Part shown: positions 20,349 through 32,259 of the stretch, one piece after another | Numbering within the stretch: position 1 is the stretch's first letter | Layout: every line of letters starts with the position of its first letter | NCBI RefSeq assembly: GCF_040954645.1 | Contig: NC_092804.1 | Location: 94,701,862-94,765,861, forward strand | Source of the DNA: Diabrotica undecimpunctata | Taxonomy: Eukaryota; Arthropoda; Insecta; Coleoptera; Chrysomelidae | Length of the DNA stretch: 64,000 bases | Direction of reading: 5' to 3' | Notes under the pieces: generated by a model | The model's database searches: none | The model's input: only the letters and a program-made list of their open reading frames with translations | What the model was told of the DNA's origin: nothing | Made by a program: the position numbers and the translations under genes

Positions 20349-22318
20349 AATTGGTGTTAAGAAGCTGAATATAAATAAATTAAGTGAAAATGGCTACGAT
20401 CTGTGAACTCAAGGTTACCGATTTGAGGAAAGAACTTAAGGATCGAGAATTAAATTCTATTGGGAAAAAGGCTGATTTAGCCTAACGACTAAAGGACGCC
20501 TTGAAAGAAGAGGGTTTTCTACCAGGAAACCTATGTATTTGAGGACAAATGCTGCTGTCATCTCATCGATTTCGAAAGTTTCTTCCGATGTGGCCAAAGT
20601 TTCTGGTGACATCACATCTTTTAAAAAACAAAGCTTCTGGTGACATTACATCTTTAGAAAATAAAGTTACGAGTGATTTTGTGTCTCTAGAAAGCAAAGT
20701 TTCTAACCAGATTTCTTCTCTAGAAAGTAAAGTTTCTCGTAACATATTTTTGGAAATCTCCAAGGTCACTTCCGACTTTGAAGATAAAATATCATCGTTA
20801 AAAAACCAAGTTGCTGCCGATATTTTGGCTTTAGAAGAAAAGATGAAAGATAGAAAGGAAGATGGGGGAAACAGGGACAGCAGAGAGATAGAACAAACCT
20901 ATTACTGTAGAGACAAAAGATGACGAGACGAAATATAAGTTGGAAACACTGCCGACATTTGATGGAAGTGGAGGTTCTGTTCGTGTTAAAGTCTCAACTT
21001 TCGACGGACAATCGTCATGGAGCGAATGGATGGTCCGAAAAAGAAAAGGCTGTAAACCTGACTATTGCTCCTCGATGAGATAACTTAGATGTGCTTCAGT
21101 CCATAGCCGTAGAGGAGACAAATGATTTCGAACAACTTACGAAGAGACTAAACATGCGATACGGCCATGAACACTTGGAGCATGTCTACCAGTCACAGCT
21201 TAAAAATCGAAGACAAAAGGGAGATGAGGCTCTTCAAGAATATGAGGTAGATATTACCAGGTTAGTGCGATATGCTTATCCAACAGCTCCCGAAGACATG
21301 ATGGAAAAGTTGACTGTCCAGACATTTTTTGATGGTCTTCGTGGCCATGAAATGCAGATAACACTGCGATTAGCTCGGCACAAGCCACTGGTTGATGTCT
21401 TCATCACCGTCCTCGCCCTCGTCCACCGCCGCCCTCAAATACAAGTCAGCTACGCAGGCCTCTGGCGGGTACAGTAAAGTTAGGACTATAAAAGAGGAAG
21501 AGGATTAAGATAAACTTGATCAGCTTATTAATATGATGAAAGGCATTACATCCAAGAAAACGAAGATCATAAGCTGCTGTAATTGTGAGGAAAAGGGACA
21601 CACAAGAAGTTCAAGTAAACACCCTAAGTACAACACAAATCAAGGAACTCGCCAGCAGGAAACACCTATGGGTGCAGCTTCGACCAGGATCTCTTCCAAG
21701 GGCACTAGATGGTCTTTTAGTAATAGTTCAGTAATAGCTTTTTTGAAATGTCGTGTAGATAGTGTATATGTAGATGGAGAAATAAATGGTACACAGCATA
21801 TGATCGCACTATGCAAGCAGCCGTTAAAAAAGATACAGTTGTGCCTACGAGAAGTGAAATGATCATAGTAGCGAGGCTACAGAGAATTATGGAAAAAGGA
21901 ACACCTGTTATAATGAAGCCTTGGAACCATGACGAGGAGGTTGGCCAAGGAATCAGAATTGGTGACTAATTCCTGTAAGACTTATCAATGTCAATGACTA
22001 CCCAGTGGCCGTCAAGAAAAAGACAAAAGTAGAAACCTATGTACCTGTGATGTCCATAATCCGTCAGACAATAACATCCGATAATTCCAACGACAAATTC
22101 GACCAAATGGTTGCAGTTGTTAGCCAGTCTCTAAATCAGGCGGAGAAAAGGAACTTAATTATCTGGTCCATATAGTGAGTAGTGGCTGTGGATAAGGGAA
22201 AAATCGATTCCAGGGCTATGTACTTACTATCGAAGGTTTATTAAGAAGTTTATTTATTTAGATATCGCTTAACCATTAACGCGACTTACAGAGGAAGCAA
22301 GAGATTACTGCAATGCAA
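20349..22318 (+). pseudogene. Ty3/gypsy gag-protease remnant, internally deleted
   Basis: From ATG 20391 it mirrors the gag of the 47.8-59.0 kb element: a SAP-like start (ELKVTDLRKELKDREL), SLESKVSNQISSLESKVS repeats, then DFEQLTKRLNMRYGHEHLEH and RQKGDEALQEYEVDITRLV. It retains a CCHC knuckle, CCNCEEKGHTRSS, with the final Cys replaced by Ser; the other copy has lost this knuckle. After the protease start (VDGEING) a deletion joins it near 22175 to a piece matching the RT thumb (YRRFIKK-like, near 22240). Numerous stops. Confidence 0.8.
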
Positions 22319-22925
22319 CATAATAAATATTTATTTTGCAAAATTTGACTTTTCTCTTATTAATACTAGAAAAGGTTTTGAAAAAATAGGTACCTTAAAT
22401 ATTTTTGTATTATAGTTATAAATACTATCCTTTAAAAATAAATTAAAAAAAAATAGTAGAAAAGTTCTTATTTGAAAATCAAATCTATACGTGTTAATTT
22501 TTCTTGAATTATGGTGATTTTTACAATTACTTTTGTTAACTGAATAACATTACCAATATACTTATAATTATAAATAAAAATAGTAATATTAAGTATGTAA
22601 ATTGTTATATGGTAATTATATATACAGAATAATTCCATAATTTTTATTTATAATTATACAAAGTTTATAACAACTAATTTGTGTAAAATATCTTTGTAAT
22701 GTTGTTAAGAAAAAGTAATTGTAAAAATAATAAGCATAATTCAAGAAAAATTAGATGTAATTTTAAAATAAAACATAATTTTTTTGTAAATTTTTTTATT
22801 AAAAGATACTATATATAACTATAATACATAAATATCTAAGTTGCTTATTATTTCATAGCCGTTTTTGGTTATAATAATAAGAAAAAATAATAAAATTTTG
22901 CAAAATAAATATTTATTTTAAATTC
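22318..22925. repeat. 0.6-kb AT-rich palindrome (foldback element)
   Basis: The two halves are inverted copies. AATAAATATTTATTTTGCAA near 22323 matches in reverse complement near 22895-22915. TTTTTCTTGAATTATG near 22497 matches CATAATTCAAGAAAAATTAG near 22735. TTATAATTATAAATAAAAAT near 22562 matches ATTTTTATTTATAATTATA near 22640. It begins exactly where the gypsy remnant stops being recognisable. No ORF. Confidence 0.8.
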
Positions 22926-24704
22926 TTCAAACAAATTACACGGTTAAATAAACAATTCACAAATTAACTAAATGCATTTTTATTATATATACCACGAGGT
23001 AACCCAAATTAAAAAAAATAATAATTTTCACTGATTAGAACCGGATATATTGCCACTTTTATAAGTTTGAATTTATGAATTCATTTTTTGAAATTGTAAA
23101 ATCGCTTCACTTTGAAACCCTTTATCTTTGGCGCATCATGGACGGCTCATTTTTAAAGAAATCGTTTTTAAAAATTGTTTGTCCAAACTTGAAATGAAAA
23201 ACTTAATCCTTCAAATGGTTCTATGTATATTGCTTATTGTTTATAAACAAAATCCGGTGAATTTTTGAATAAAACGGGGTAACTAGGGTTTTAAGGGTCG
23301 TAGGTTATTTTTTTTTTCTTAATTCGTGTAAGAATGTCAAAATAACGAATACAAAAAGAATAACTTCCTACATGTTATTGCATCTGCGTTATTTTAATTG
23401 TTTGTAATCTTAAAATCGTGGGACTTTTGAAAACCTATGTTATAATAATTAACATAAATGTTGTAATTCATTAAATGATTTAATTTGATAAAATAAGCCT
23501 TTCTCTTTAATTCGGTGCTGTCAGCATTTATGTAGGCGTAATAGTTTACGCATAATAACGTTGTAGATAAAAGCTTTCTAGATAAACAATTTCAATTTTG
23601 CAATAACTGTTAAATGAAACTTCTTGAAATTTTTAAAGCTGAATATGTAATATTGTCCTTATTCTCAAGCAAAACCAAAGATTTCTGTGCATTTTTAAAA
23701 AAATTATTAATAATTTTCAGAAAATCAACTTTTGATGCTATTTTTGCAATAATTAAGCAACAAATTAATAAAAATTACTTCAAAACTATCTTGAGTTATG
23801 ATTGACACTTTCTATAAGTTCGTTTTGAATTGTTTTTGAAGTCCTTAAAAAAATAGAACTGTTCAAAAAATTTTCGAATTTTGAGTCATGTTTACCCCCA
23901 CAATGATAAAAGTTCCTTGTAACTGCCGCGATTAATGGAATCATCACTTTCATTGTGTCCGCGAAATGCTAATTCTAGCGAAGCCAAATATATTGTTATA
24001 TCGATAACCCTTTTTAAATTTATCCTATTCTCCAAAACAATTATGGCCTCTTTTGAGCTGGATCTAAGGCAGTTACTATATTTTGTCTACTAAAAAGTTT
24101 TAATTTACACGACGAAAATATGTGATCTTTAGATTTGCAATGTCTTTCAGTTGAACGAGGTAAATTTATTAAATTTGAATATCAAATTTTAAACCAAGTT
24201 GTATAATTCGGTTTGTGCTCAAAATAATAAACAAGACCAGTTTTTCCCTCTTAATAGACCCGGTTAACTAGTCACATTTATTATACGAATTTACATGAAA
24301 TTAACGATTTTGACGATTAGCTGACGATACATATATATGGAATACAAATTTACCAAACACTAATTAAGAAAACATAAAATCACACCAAAAAATAACCTGA
24401 TGCTTCACTTAACCTCATACAATATAAGTAAACAAAGCAAGCAAGGCTGCTCTCCCTTAGCCAACGGCAGAAAAGACAGAAATTACGTTTATCTATCGAT
24501 TGTATTGTACGTATTGGGAAACTATATTGCTGCCTTCGCGACGTTTGTTGTAACTCGTATCGTTGTCGCGACGTTTCTCGTAACGTTGATGTTCATAGAT
24601 CGGAGGCTAGCCTGCCTTGCTAGTGATCCGCGCAGCGTGTGCTTAGGAGACCGCAATCGTGCGTTCCATTGCTAATGCTCCGTAGGTACGGATATACAGT
24701 GGTA
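22926..24704. other. No recognised gene
   Basis: AT-rich. 24400-24690 is less AT-rich and has a 91-codon ORF with a hydrophobic stretch, but no family is recognisable. Confidence 0.45.
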
Positions 24705-25103
24705 TACTCCATTCCACGAATATACAACCGTTTTAAATTCGGTTTAAGGTATCGATTTAAATGGTCCAATGTGCTGAATTGTACAATAGTAAATTCTCCC
24801 CATTTTTAAAATACTGTTATGACAGGTATAAACCTTAGATTTAAATATAAAGTCATGATATAAATACATATAGAGTTGATAGTTTATAGAACAGTTGTAA
24901 TTCAAATTTTGAAGTATATAATTAATTTCATTGAGTTTAGTATTGTAAACAAGTTGGTTTTTGAAGTAAGTGATTTAAACGAAATGTAACAATACTTAAG
25001 TGATTAAATAGTGTAATTTATTTAGTCGAATATTCAATTAGTATTAAAAAAACAAAAAAAAACTTACTTATTCTCTTTTTCTCCTAATCTCTTAAAACTA
25101 TCA

Positions 25104-26330
25104 TCAACCATCAGATTCACAGCCATAGTCACTGTCGTCGCTATCCTCATTTGGATGGTAAATTATAACAGGATTAAATGCTTCGATGCGACCTTCACGG
25201 ATCCACCATCCTTCAATTAAGTCACATTTTTTTACACTTTTTTCCCAAATTTCAGTAGTGGCAATATCCAATGCTTGTTGCCATGTTTCCAAGACTGCCT
25301 CGTCACTGTAACCCATGTATCCAATATGGTTATCATAATATGTTTTGCATATCCCCCAAATATATTCAACTGTATTGAATTGGCAATGATAGTGCGGAAG
25401 TCTTAACACTCGATGTCCAAAGCTATGTATAATTTCGTCTACTATATATATGTTTGGTTGTGCATGACTTTTAGCTATCGTTAGTAAATGAGGCTTAAAA
25501 CAGTATTGAGGAAATGTAATATTTTTATTCGTTAACCATTTTTTTATTTTATCTACGGTCCAGGTTTTTGTTGGGTGCTTATTTAAAATTTCCGAATGGT
25601 ACGCATCATTATCCAGTGCTATAACGAATGGTTCATGTAAACTTGGCAACAGTTTTTCTTTCAACCATTTCACAAACATGTCCACAAACATTCATATTGT
25701 CATTATAATCGGCTGATTTTGATGAAAACACAAGATCTGCTTCCTCAATAAAACCATGTTTTCCCTCGTTATCGATGTATTTTATGGATTTTATACTCTC
25801 GTCCTGCCAAATTTGTTTGATACCGCCTTTAAAAAAAAATCCATGTTTCGTCTAAATAAACGAGGGAAGAGGGGTCTTTTTTAAATTTGTTATAATTTCT
25901 TGAAAATTCTATTCTTTTCTGAACGACACTAGCTCTTTCACACAAAGCATTTCCATTGTCTTCCTTTTTGAACTTAAAGCCAATCTGTCTTAAAACTCTC
26001 CAGAGACTTGTTCTGGATATTTCAAATATATTTCTGTCTTTTAATTTCTGTAGCACTGAATCTAAAGACACATGTTTTTTCTTTTCGCCCATTTTATATA
26101 TTGTCCCACGGATTTCAAATTTGCAACCTTCAGGTAGATCTATAGTCTTTGGTTGTCGGTGAGATTTATATTGTGCGACATTTTGTTCACTTTGTCCACT
26201 TTTTTTTTGCTTTTTGCAAAACCGACTTTAGTTTTGTTTCACTAATACAGAGTGCATCACACACACACGTTTATGTATGAACTGAACTGGTCGCAAAGGG
26301 CCCCCGTTGGTTTTCTCAGCAGTACAATAA
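25104..26330 (-). pseudogene. Sailor-like transposase, copy A
   Basis: The ORF from 26092 has a helix-turn-helix (ISRTSLWRVLRQIGFKFKKE) and then SLVYLDETWIFF with the first catalytic Asp. A frame change follows, with a scar around 25690-25830. The ORF 25691-25104 carries VIALDNDAYH (second Asp) and FNTVEYIWG (Glu), then an acidic C-terminus (EDSDDSDYGCESDG). The Glu is the 82nd residue after the second Asp, far wider than the 34-41 of ordinary Tc1/mariner. All three acidic residues survive, but frameshifts make it non-functional. It belongs to the DDE_3-type fold. Confidence 0.75.
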
Positions 26331-26547
26331 GAAAGTACATTAAATATAAAGTTATCTACATTACGTTGTCTATTTTCGTTACTTTTTAATATCTGTAACG
26401 ACTAGATATTTAACTATCAATAGTCGGTATGTTATACCCGTTACTTTCGGAACTTTTAAGAGTACATCTACTCAAAGCAAACAAATACTTAAAACTAACA
26501 AAGTGAAATATTAGATTCTTTTCTGGTTTTTGAACCATCGTTCTGCC

Positions 26548-27381
26548 AATTTCTTTTCTATATATCTATCTATACAAGGATTTTTACAGCTGTCTCCACC
26601 TTCCTGCTTCCTATTGGGCTCCAATCCGAAATCTTTGCTATCCACCTTGTCTGATCTGTTCTTCTCACATGTCCATACCAAATGAAACGTTTTTCTTCGA
26701 TGTAGCTGAGTATGTCTTGTTCTACTGCCATTCTTCGTTTTATCTCCTCATTTCTGATGCGATCCATTTTTTTCACTCTGCAGCTTCTTCTCATGAACTC
26801 CATTTGCTGTCATTTTGGACCTGTTTCGTTTATTTATTACCCAATTCTCTGCTCCATAGGTCATTATACTGCGTACCAAGGTGTTATAAATTCTCTTCTT
26901 TGTATTTCTGGTAATCTGTCTATCCCACAGTACCCCGTTCATTTGTTTAATACATGTTCTTGCCTGTGCTAATCTGCTGGTTATCTCTTGCTCGGTGGTT
27001 CCATTTTTTGAGAGTATGAATCCTAAATATTTGAATTTGTCAGTGCCGTTAATTTCCCTATTATCGTCCATTTCCAAGTTTCTCACTGGTTCTTGCTCTG
27101 TTGTTAAATATTCGGTCTTTTCTAGATTTATTTCCAGTCCATTTTTTGTGTATTCCTTTTCTAATTTTCGGAGCATATAGCACAGATCTTCTTCATCTTG
27201 AGCCGTTACCACTTGGTCATCTGCAAAGCTTAATGTGTACAAGAAGTTGCCCCGGATTGGTATTCTCATCCCTTCACATTTCCTTTTCCATGGTTTTAAT
27301 ATTTGTTCGAGGAATATCTTGAACAGTGTCGGAGATGTAGAGCATTCTTGCAATAAGCCTTTTGCATCGTAATTTCTTTTC
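26548..27381 (-). mobile_element. 5'-truncated LINE inserted in Sailor copy A
   Basis: The 11-bp direct repeat AATTTCTTTTC occurs at 26548-26558 and 27371-27381, exactly where copy A breaks off relative to copy B. The LINE between is 812 bp, on the minus strand, truncated at the 5' end, and ends in a short (TAGATA) repeat tail instead of poly(A). This gives a clean insertion with a reconstructable pre-insertion site. Confidence 0.88.
26570..27370 (-). pseudogene. Non-LTR reverse transcriptase, C-terminal half
   Basis: 27370 to 26748 reads LLQECSTSPTLFKIFLEQIL, then LYTLSFADDQVVTAQDEEDL with the FADD catalytic pair, KFKYLGFILSKNG and MTYGAENWVINK. A frameshift leads to a second frame (26803-26570): MEFMRRSCRVKK and FIWYGHVRRTDQ, the usual LINE tail. 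The first catalytic Asp (motif A) is lost by 5' truncation. It resembles the LINEs whose tails occur at 1-480 and 31.5 kb. Confidence 0.85.
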
Positions 27382-27863
27382 ATTTATATTAAAAATAGTA
27401 TATTTCTTTTTATTGCAGTTGTAGTACCTAATAAAGTAATAAAATAGTGTAATATCAAAGAAACCCGGCACGCCTCTTTGGTGTTTACATTTCACCGAAA
27501 CCCAACCCAAATGTCAGATGAACACATTTGGCTTCATAGACGTCATTGTATTTATTTGTAGGAGTGGTTGCGTAAAACTTCATGTTAGTTTCGGATTAAA
27601 TTTCGCAATAAATTTTGCGTCTATCTGAACATATATTAACTGAAATAATTTTAGTTTAGATGTCATACTAACAGTAGATCCTTTTTATTGGAATAATGAT
27701 TAGACCAATTTACTTTCATACTTCTACTTGCACAGTAAATTATTCGTTGTCGCAATAATCCAAAACAGTCGTATATTCTTGGAATAACCTATAGTGTAGA
27801 ATTTACACTTTCTATAATAGTAAGAGCGCTTTTTGTTTCTCGCAATTCAAAATAAACAAAACA

Positions 27864-29667
27864 GTCTAGAGCAGGGGTGGCCAACTTAATCTACCGACTA
27901 GGAATTTTTTAATGATACTGGCGAGCAATAAAATTTTTAATCCAGAATTTTAACGTTAAAAGTGAGCTGAATATCTCGCTCACTATATCTCAGAAAATCA
28001 ATCACTGATTCTCTTCTTCTTGTTCTTCTTTTTATGTAGACATGACTCTGTCTGTTTTTCAATGTGCCTCCAGTAAGTTGTCGTACCATCGTTTTCGTGG
28101 TCTTCCTACTGATCGTCTTCCTATTGGGAAACCGTGTCTTGCCGTATTTACTACTCTATTTGTAGTCATTCGGCTTATATGATCGTTCCATTCTACTCTT
28201 CTATTTTTTACCCAGTTCTTGATGTTCTCCACCTTGCATCTATGTCGTATATCTGTACTTCTAGCTCTGTCCCATAGTGTCTTCCCATTAATTTTTCTGA
28301 GTGTTTTTATATCTGCTGTTTCTAACATCCTTTTTGTCCCCGCTGTGTCAGGTCGTGTTTCTGCCGCGTAAGTCATTATTGGTCTGACGACTGTTTAGTA
28401 AATTCTGCCTTTGGCAGAATTGCGGCTCTGTTTTCTCTATTCACTTGATCTTCCACTTCATTTTCGAGGTTTCCGTAGCTAGATAATGTGATGACTAGAT
28501 ATTTAAACTCCATCACTTCTCCTATTATCTTACCTTCCAGCTCCAATTTACACTTAGTAAATTTGCTGTTGTAACCATGCATTTTGTCTTTTTTGGGAAA
28601 ATTAACATGTTAAATTTTCTGGCGGTTATAATAAATTGGTGCAACAGACGTTGTAAATCGTCTTTACTTTGAGAGATTAGAATTGCGTCGTTTGCATATC
28701 AGATTATTTTAAGTTGTTTTTCTCCCATTTGGTATCTTTTTTAGTTCTTACTTTTTTATTATTTCATCCATAATCAGGTTGAACAATAGAGGACTCAGGA
28801 AATCTCCTGTCTTATCCCATTGCCAGCTTCAATAGGGTCGGTTAGTTCTTCCTCCACTTTTACTTTTATTGTGTTGTTTTTGTAGATATTTTCAATCGTT
28901 TTGATTATTCCTAGAGGTATCTCTCTTACTTACAATAAGTGGATAACTTCCTTTAATTTGACCCCCTCAAATACCTTCTTAAGGTCCACGAAACATAGAT
29001 ATGTCGGTTTGTTGTATTCTAATAATTTCTCTTGCACTTGCCTCATTATAAATATTGCGTCGGTGCATGATCTTTCCGACCTAAAACCTTGTTGCTTCTA
29101 GTGTTATAATTTCATTCAGTTTATTTGTTATCACTTTGGTTGTTAATTTTAGTGTTGTGTTTAATAAATTAATTCCTCTGTAAATGATTTTTTGGATTAG
29201 TTTTAATAGTTGTTTGGTTAGATCTGCTCCTCTGTACTTTAGGAGTTCGTCGCTACCTACATCTGCTGAGTTGAGGTATCTTACGTCGATTATTTTCGAT
29301 GGATGTATATCTCTGTTGGTTATAACATAATCTATCATAGATCTTTGTCCACGAGTGTTATTAAATATAGATTTGTGTTGGTTTTTGTGGTCAAAAAATG
29401 TGTTGTTTATTCTATTCTATCTGATTCTGAAGGACTATTTTATCAGCTTTCGAGGTCTGAAAGAATTTTTAGTCTGAAACCGATTCGGCTCTTAGCGCTA
29501 AAATTCTGGATTTATTAGCTTTATTGCTCGCCACTGTATATTAGTAGTACCTAAATAAAACAAAAGTATTAATTCTTATTTATTTATTTTTCCAACTATA
29601 TTAGATTCATCGATCGATCATATTTTCCTTGCCCGCGATCGACGGGTTGATCTCCCCTGGTCTAGAA
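27864..29667. mobile_element. hAT-type element interrupted by a LINE
   Basis: The left end CAGGGGTGGCCAAC at 27872 and the right end ...CTCCCCTG at 29659 form the short imperfect inverted repeat typical of hAT elements. An 8-bp direct repeat (GTCTAGAG / GTCTAGAA) flanks them at 27864-27871 and 29660-29667. Subterminal inverted segments, TACTGGCGAGCAATAAA near 27918 and TTTATTGCTCGCCACTGTA near 29519, support the pairing. It has no transposase of its own. Confidence 0.8.
28030..29400 (-). pseudogene. Non-LTR reverse transcriptase, inside the hAT element
   Basis: Minus strand, in order: a palm motif A, SERSCTDAIFIMRQVQEKLL then LCFVDLKKVFEGV; DKTGDFLSPLLFNLIMDEII; YANDAILISQSKDDLQRLL, where the normal YADD Asp is Asn; MEFKYLVITLSSYGNLE; and a tail with WNDHISRMTTNRV and RRSVGRPRKRW. 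Frame changes between these blocks and the D-to-N change in the active site show it is dead. The order is that of an RTE-like or related LINE. Confidence 0.8.
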
Positions 29668-30724
29668 CGTGTAAAAAATTTATGAAGAGTCTAAGCCTCC
29701 ATTGCCTCCTCTGACGAGTTGCCACTGCTGTATACCTCCAACACACAATGTACTTATAACTCTGAGAAAACTAAATATATACTGATCATAAACGCATCCT
29801 TTTTCAGCTACTGACACTGCTTTACTGCTTCTTGGTAAAACTCATAGCGATAGCTAAACGATACGATAAGCGTAAGTGATCAAATGCATGACTCATTTAA
29901 TTTTTTATTTGCTCGACTATAGTATATTTAAAAATGATGTTTTCTACTTTTGTCGTATAAGCGGATTTGTATGATAACCACATACGACACACTTTGCCCA
30001 TGTTAAGTGACCAGTGTAGTATAAAGTTGATAACTCGTATTAGCAGTAGGTTTTATTATTTTTTTCTCTTTGTTTAATCGGAAAAATATAGAAACAATAT
30101 ATTTCTAGAATTCTACCGCGGAGCCGTTGTTACATGTCCTGTTTCTTTGTTTTGAAACGTTGACCAGAAAAGATTGGCTTGAGTTAAAAAGAGTTGTGTA
30201 TGACGCTAGATTTTTGTATTTATGATAGAAATATTTGTATATAATTTATTTTACTACTAAGTGTTAAGTTCATTTATTTACTGTGTATATTACGTGATTA
30301 ATCTACGTACCAAAAAGCTTTTTCTGTAGAAAAATTATGGTCCATACCCCTCATTTCTAATTGTTGAATATTTAAATAAGAATTAATTTACTTTTCTTGA
30401 AATAGCGCCTAGTATTATCCGATCTCATGGCCGCAATTTATTTGAATAATAGTTTGTTGTTGTCTATACTTATTTTTAATTGTAATTAATAAATACAGTT
30501 TTTATTAGATTATCTTATTTACAATTTTATTTTTTTGATAATTTTTTTTCTATTATATGGATACGCAATGTTAATTTTAATAGTTTGGTTTATGTAGGAA
30601 TCGACATCGTTTATAATGTAATTTGAGTCCTTTATAAATCTCTGGTTAAGATTTATTGGCACACATTTAGTTTTGCAGTTTTGTAGCATTTCGTATTCCT
30701 TTTGTTTTTGTCAAACTGTTATCT
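29668..30724. other. No recognised gene
   Basis: AT-rich with poly(T) runs. No element end found. Confidence 0.45.
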
Positions 30725-30956
30725 ATTATTCATATTCATACCCACTCTCGATGCTCCTAACAATGAACAACAATACCTTTATATTGTCCTCTTGTTGGCT
30801 TGTTATCACCTAAAATCATTTTTTGGTTGTTTCATTGTTCATTATTCATATTCATACCCACTCTCGATGCTCCTAACAATGAACAACAATACCTTTATAT
30901 TGTCCTCTTGTTGGCTTGTTATCACCTAAAATCATTTTTTGGTTGTTTCATTGTTC
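30725..30956. repeat. Tandem duplication, 116-bp unit, two near-identical copies
   Basis: ATTATTCATATTCATACCCA starts at 30725 and at 30841, and the two units agree to TTTCATTGTTCA with essentially no difference by eye. It must be recent or homogenised. The 75-codon ORF here only repeats the unit. Confidence 0.95.
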
Positions 30957-31389
30957 AATTCATGGTCTTAGATTGATTTAATTTCCTCCTATTATTATCC
31001 TTATTAGTAGTAATATTTCCCATATGAGTAAAAAAAGTATCGTTTTACTGAAAATCTTCCTTTCGAATACCAAATTGTTACTAGGTTGAAGGCAACAGAT
31101 TCTTCATTGCCATATTCCTTATCAGATGTCATTACTCTTAGCTATCCATATAAAAAGATCAATGGAATCAATACTGGTTACAAGGTACACTACTTTACAA
31201 CCAGTTATTCCCCAAACCATTTGATTAAAAAGTTTTATCACCCCACATAAATATTGGTACGTTTTTCTATGGGTATGGGTAATTTTATTTAACTTATTCA
31301 ACTACAAAAAACTCATTAATAACAGTATATAACCACCATAATCCGACTACGCTTTAAACATACATCCTATTCATGTCATTTATTTAAAA
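30957..31389. other. No recognised gene
   Basis: Unrecognised AT-rich intron sequence. Confidence 0.45.
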
Positions 31390-31540
31390 TAAAAGTGATC
31401 GAGGACAATAATTGCACTCATTGCGGAAACCTGAGTAATCCTGATAATATCTTTTTTAAATGTGCCAAATTTCGTCAGCATTCAAACTCCTTGTATAAAA
31501 AACTAATCAAATTCAATATTCAACGTTTTGGTATTCTTGT
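31390..31540 (+). pseudogene. LINE ORF2 C-terminal cysteine motif fragment
   Basis: DNNCTHCGNLSNPDNIFFKC then AKFRQHSNSLYKKLI fits the CxxC...H-like ending found after the reverse transcriptase or RNase H of I/Jockey-type elements (here with Asn at the His position). Only about 50 residues remain. Confidence 0.5.
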
Positions 31541-31660
31541 TTTGCGATTGGTGGGATGCACTGTAACATTTGCTTTGGCCATCGTTGATTATTCATCCTT
31601 TTGACATGACCATACCATTTCAGCCTTTTACTTTCTGTAGGTTTCATGATGTCGATGTTA
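31541..31660 (-). pseudogene. LINE reverse transcriptase tail fragment
   Basis: The minus strand reads TESKRLKWYGHVKRMNNQRW and continues for a few residues, the same tail type as at 26.6 kb. It abuts a plus-strand LINE fragment, so two truncated insertions meet here. Confidence 0.65.
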
Positions 31661-31924
31661 TGCCCGTAGGCTCTCTAATTATTGTCTGATATTATCCTAA
31701 ATGTTACAAGATATATCAACCTTAACCTTTTCTTCATCTTCAATAAATGTTGCTCCAGGAAAGTGAGCGTTTAAAAGGCATATTATGTTTTTCTCTTTAG
31801 TTTCTATAATTGCTCCGGTTTGGTTTTTTAATAATCAAATACCATTTTTGTAAGACAACTTTTTGAATGCGTGCCGTGGTACCTAGCCGTATTCAAAAAA
31901 GTTGCTAAGAATATAACAAGAACT

Positions 31925-31927
<3 letters not shown>
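31661..31927. other. No recognised gene
   Basis: Continuation of the decayed LINE sequence without clear coding motifs. Confidence 0.4.
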
Positions 31928-31995
<68 letters not shown>

Positions 31996-32010
31996 TATAT
32001 ATATTATCAT
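31928..32010. repeat. (TA)n microsatellite
   Basis: TA run with a few interruptions after 31986. It lies 43 bp upstream of a Cdk12 exon, inside the region where a branch point and polypyrimidine tract would be expected. Confidence 0.95.
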
Positions 32011-32053
32011 ATATGGATAGTATGATTTTTAAAAAACTATTTTGTTAATCTAG

Positions 32054-32259
32054 GTACTTATGGTCAAGTATACAAAGCCAAAGATGTACAAGCTGCTGAA
32101 CTTGTGGCTCTGAAGAAAGTTAGATTAGAAAACGAGAAAGAAGGATTTCCGATAACTGCTGTTAGAGAAATTAAGATTTTAAGGCAGCTTAATCACAAAA
32201 ATATTGTCAATTTACGAGAGATTGTTACTGATAAGCAAGATGCTGTAGATTTTAGAAAG
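32054..32259 (+). CDS. Cdk12: Cdk12 exon, ATP-binding lobe and PITAVRE helix
   Basis: 206 bases from the acceptor TTAATCTAG to the donor AAAG/GTAAGC. It completes the glycine loop ([11 protein letters not shown]), then [20 protein letters not shown] with the ATP-binding Lys, [20 protein letters not shown] with the helix Glu, and [16 protein letters not shown](I/V)RE is the cyclin-binding helix signature of CDK12/13, which pair with cyclin K to phosphorylate Ser residues of the RNA polymerase II tail. The exon ends in phase 0. The catalytic loop, DFG and activation segment are not found downstream in the window. Confidence 0.95.

Larger units (their letters stand above)
24705..27791 (-). mobile_element. 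Sailor-like (DD82E-type) Tc1/mariner-superfamily element, copy A
   Basis: The 3' end at 24705 (TACTCCATTCCACGAATATA) and the 5' end at 27791 share the core ATTCCACGAATATACGACTG with small differences. TA dinucleotides sit at 24703-24704 and 27792-27793. Copy B at 36.6 kb has the same ends. The element encodes a minus-strand transposase and is split by an 812-bp LINE insertion (26559-27370). Confidence 0.8.

Noticed and set aside
24400..24675. 91-codon ORF with a membrane-like stretch
   Set aside because: Single ORF, no family, no splice or start support; it could be part of an LTR or other repeat.
30702..30929. 75-codon ORF with repeated peptides
   Set aside because: The repetition comes from the 116-bp tandem duplication; no coding sign.
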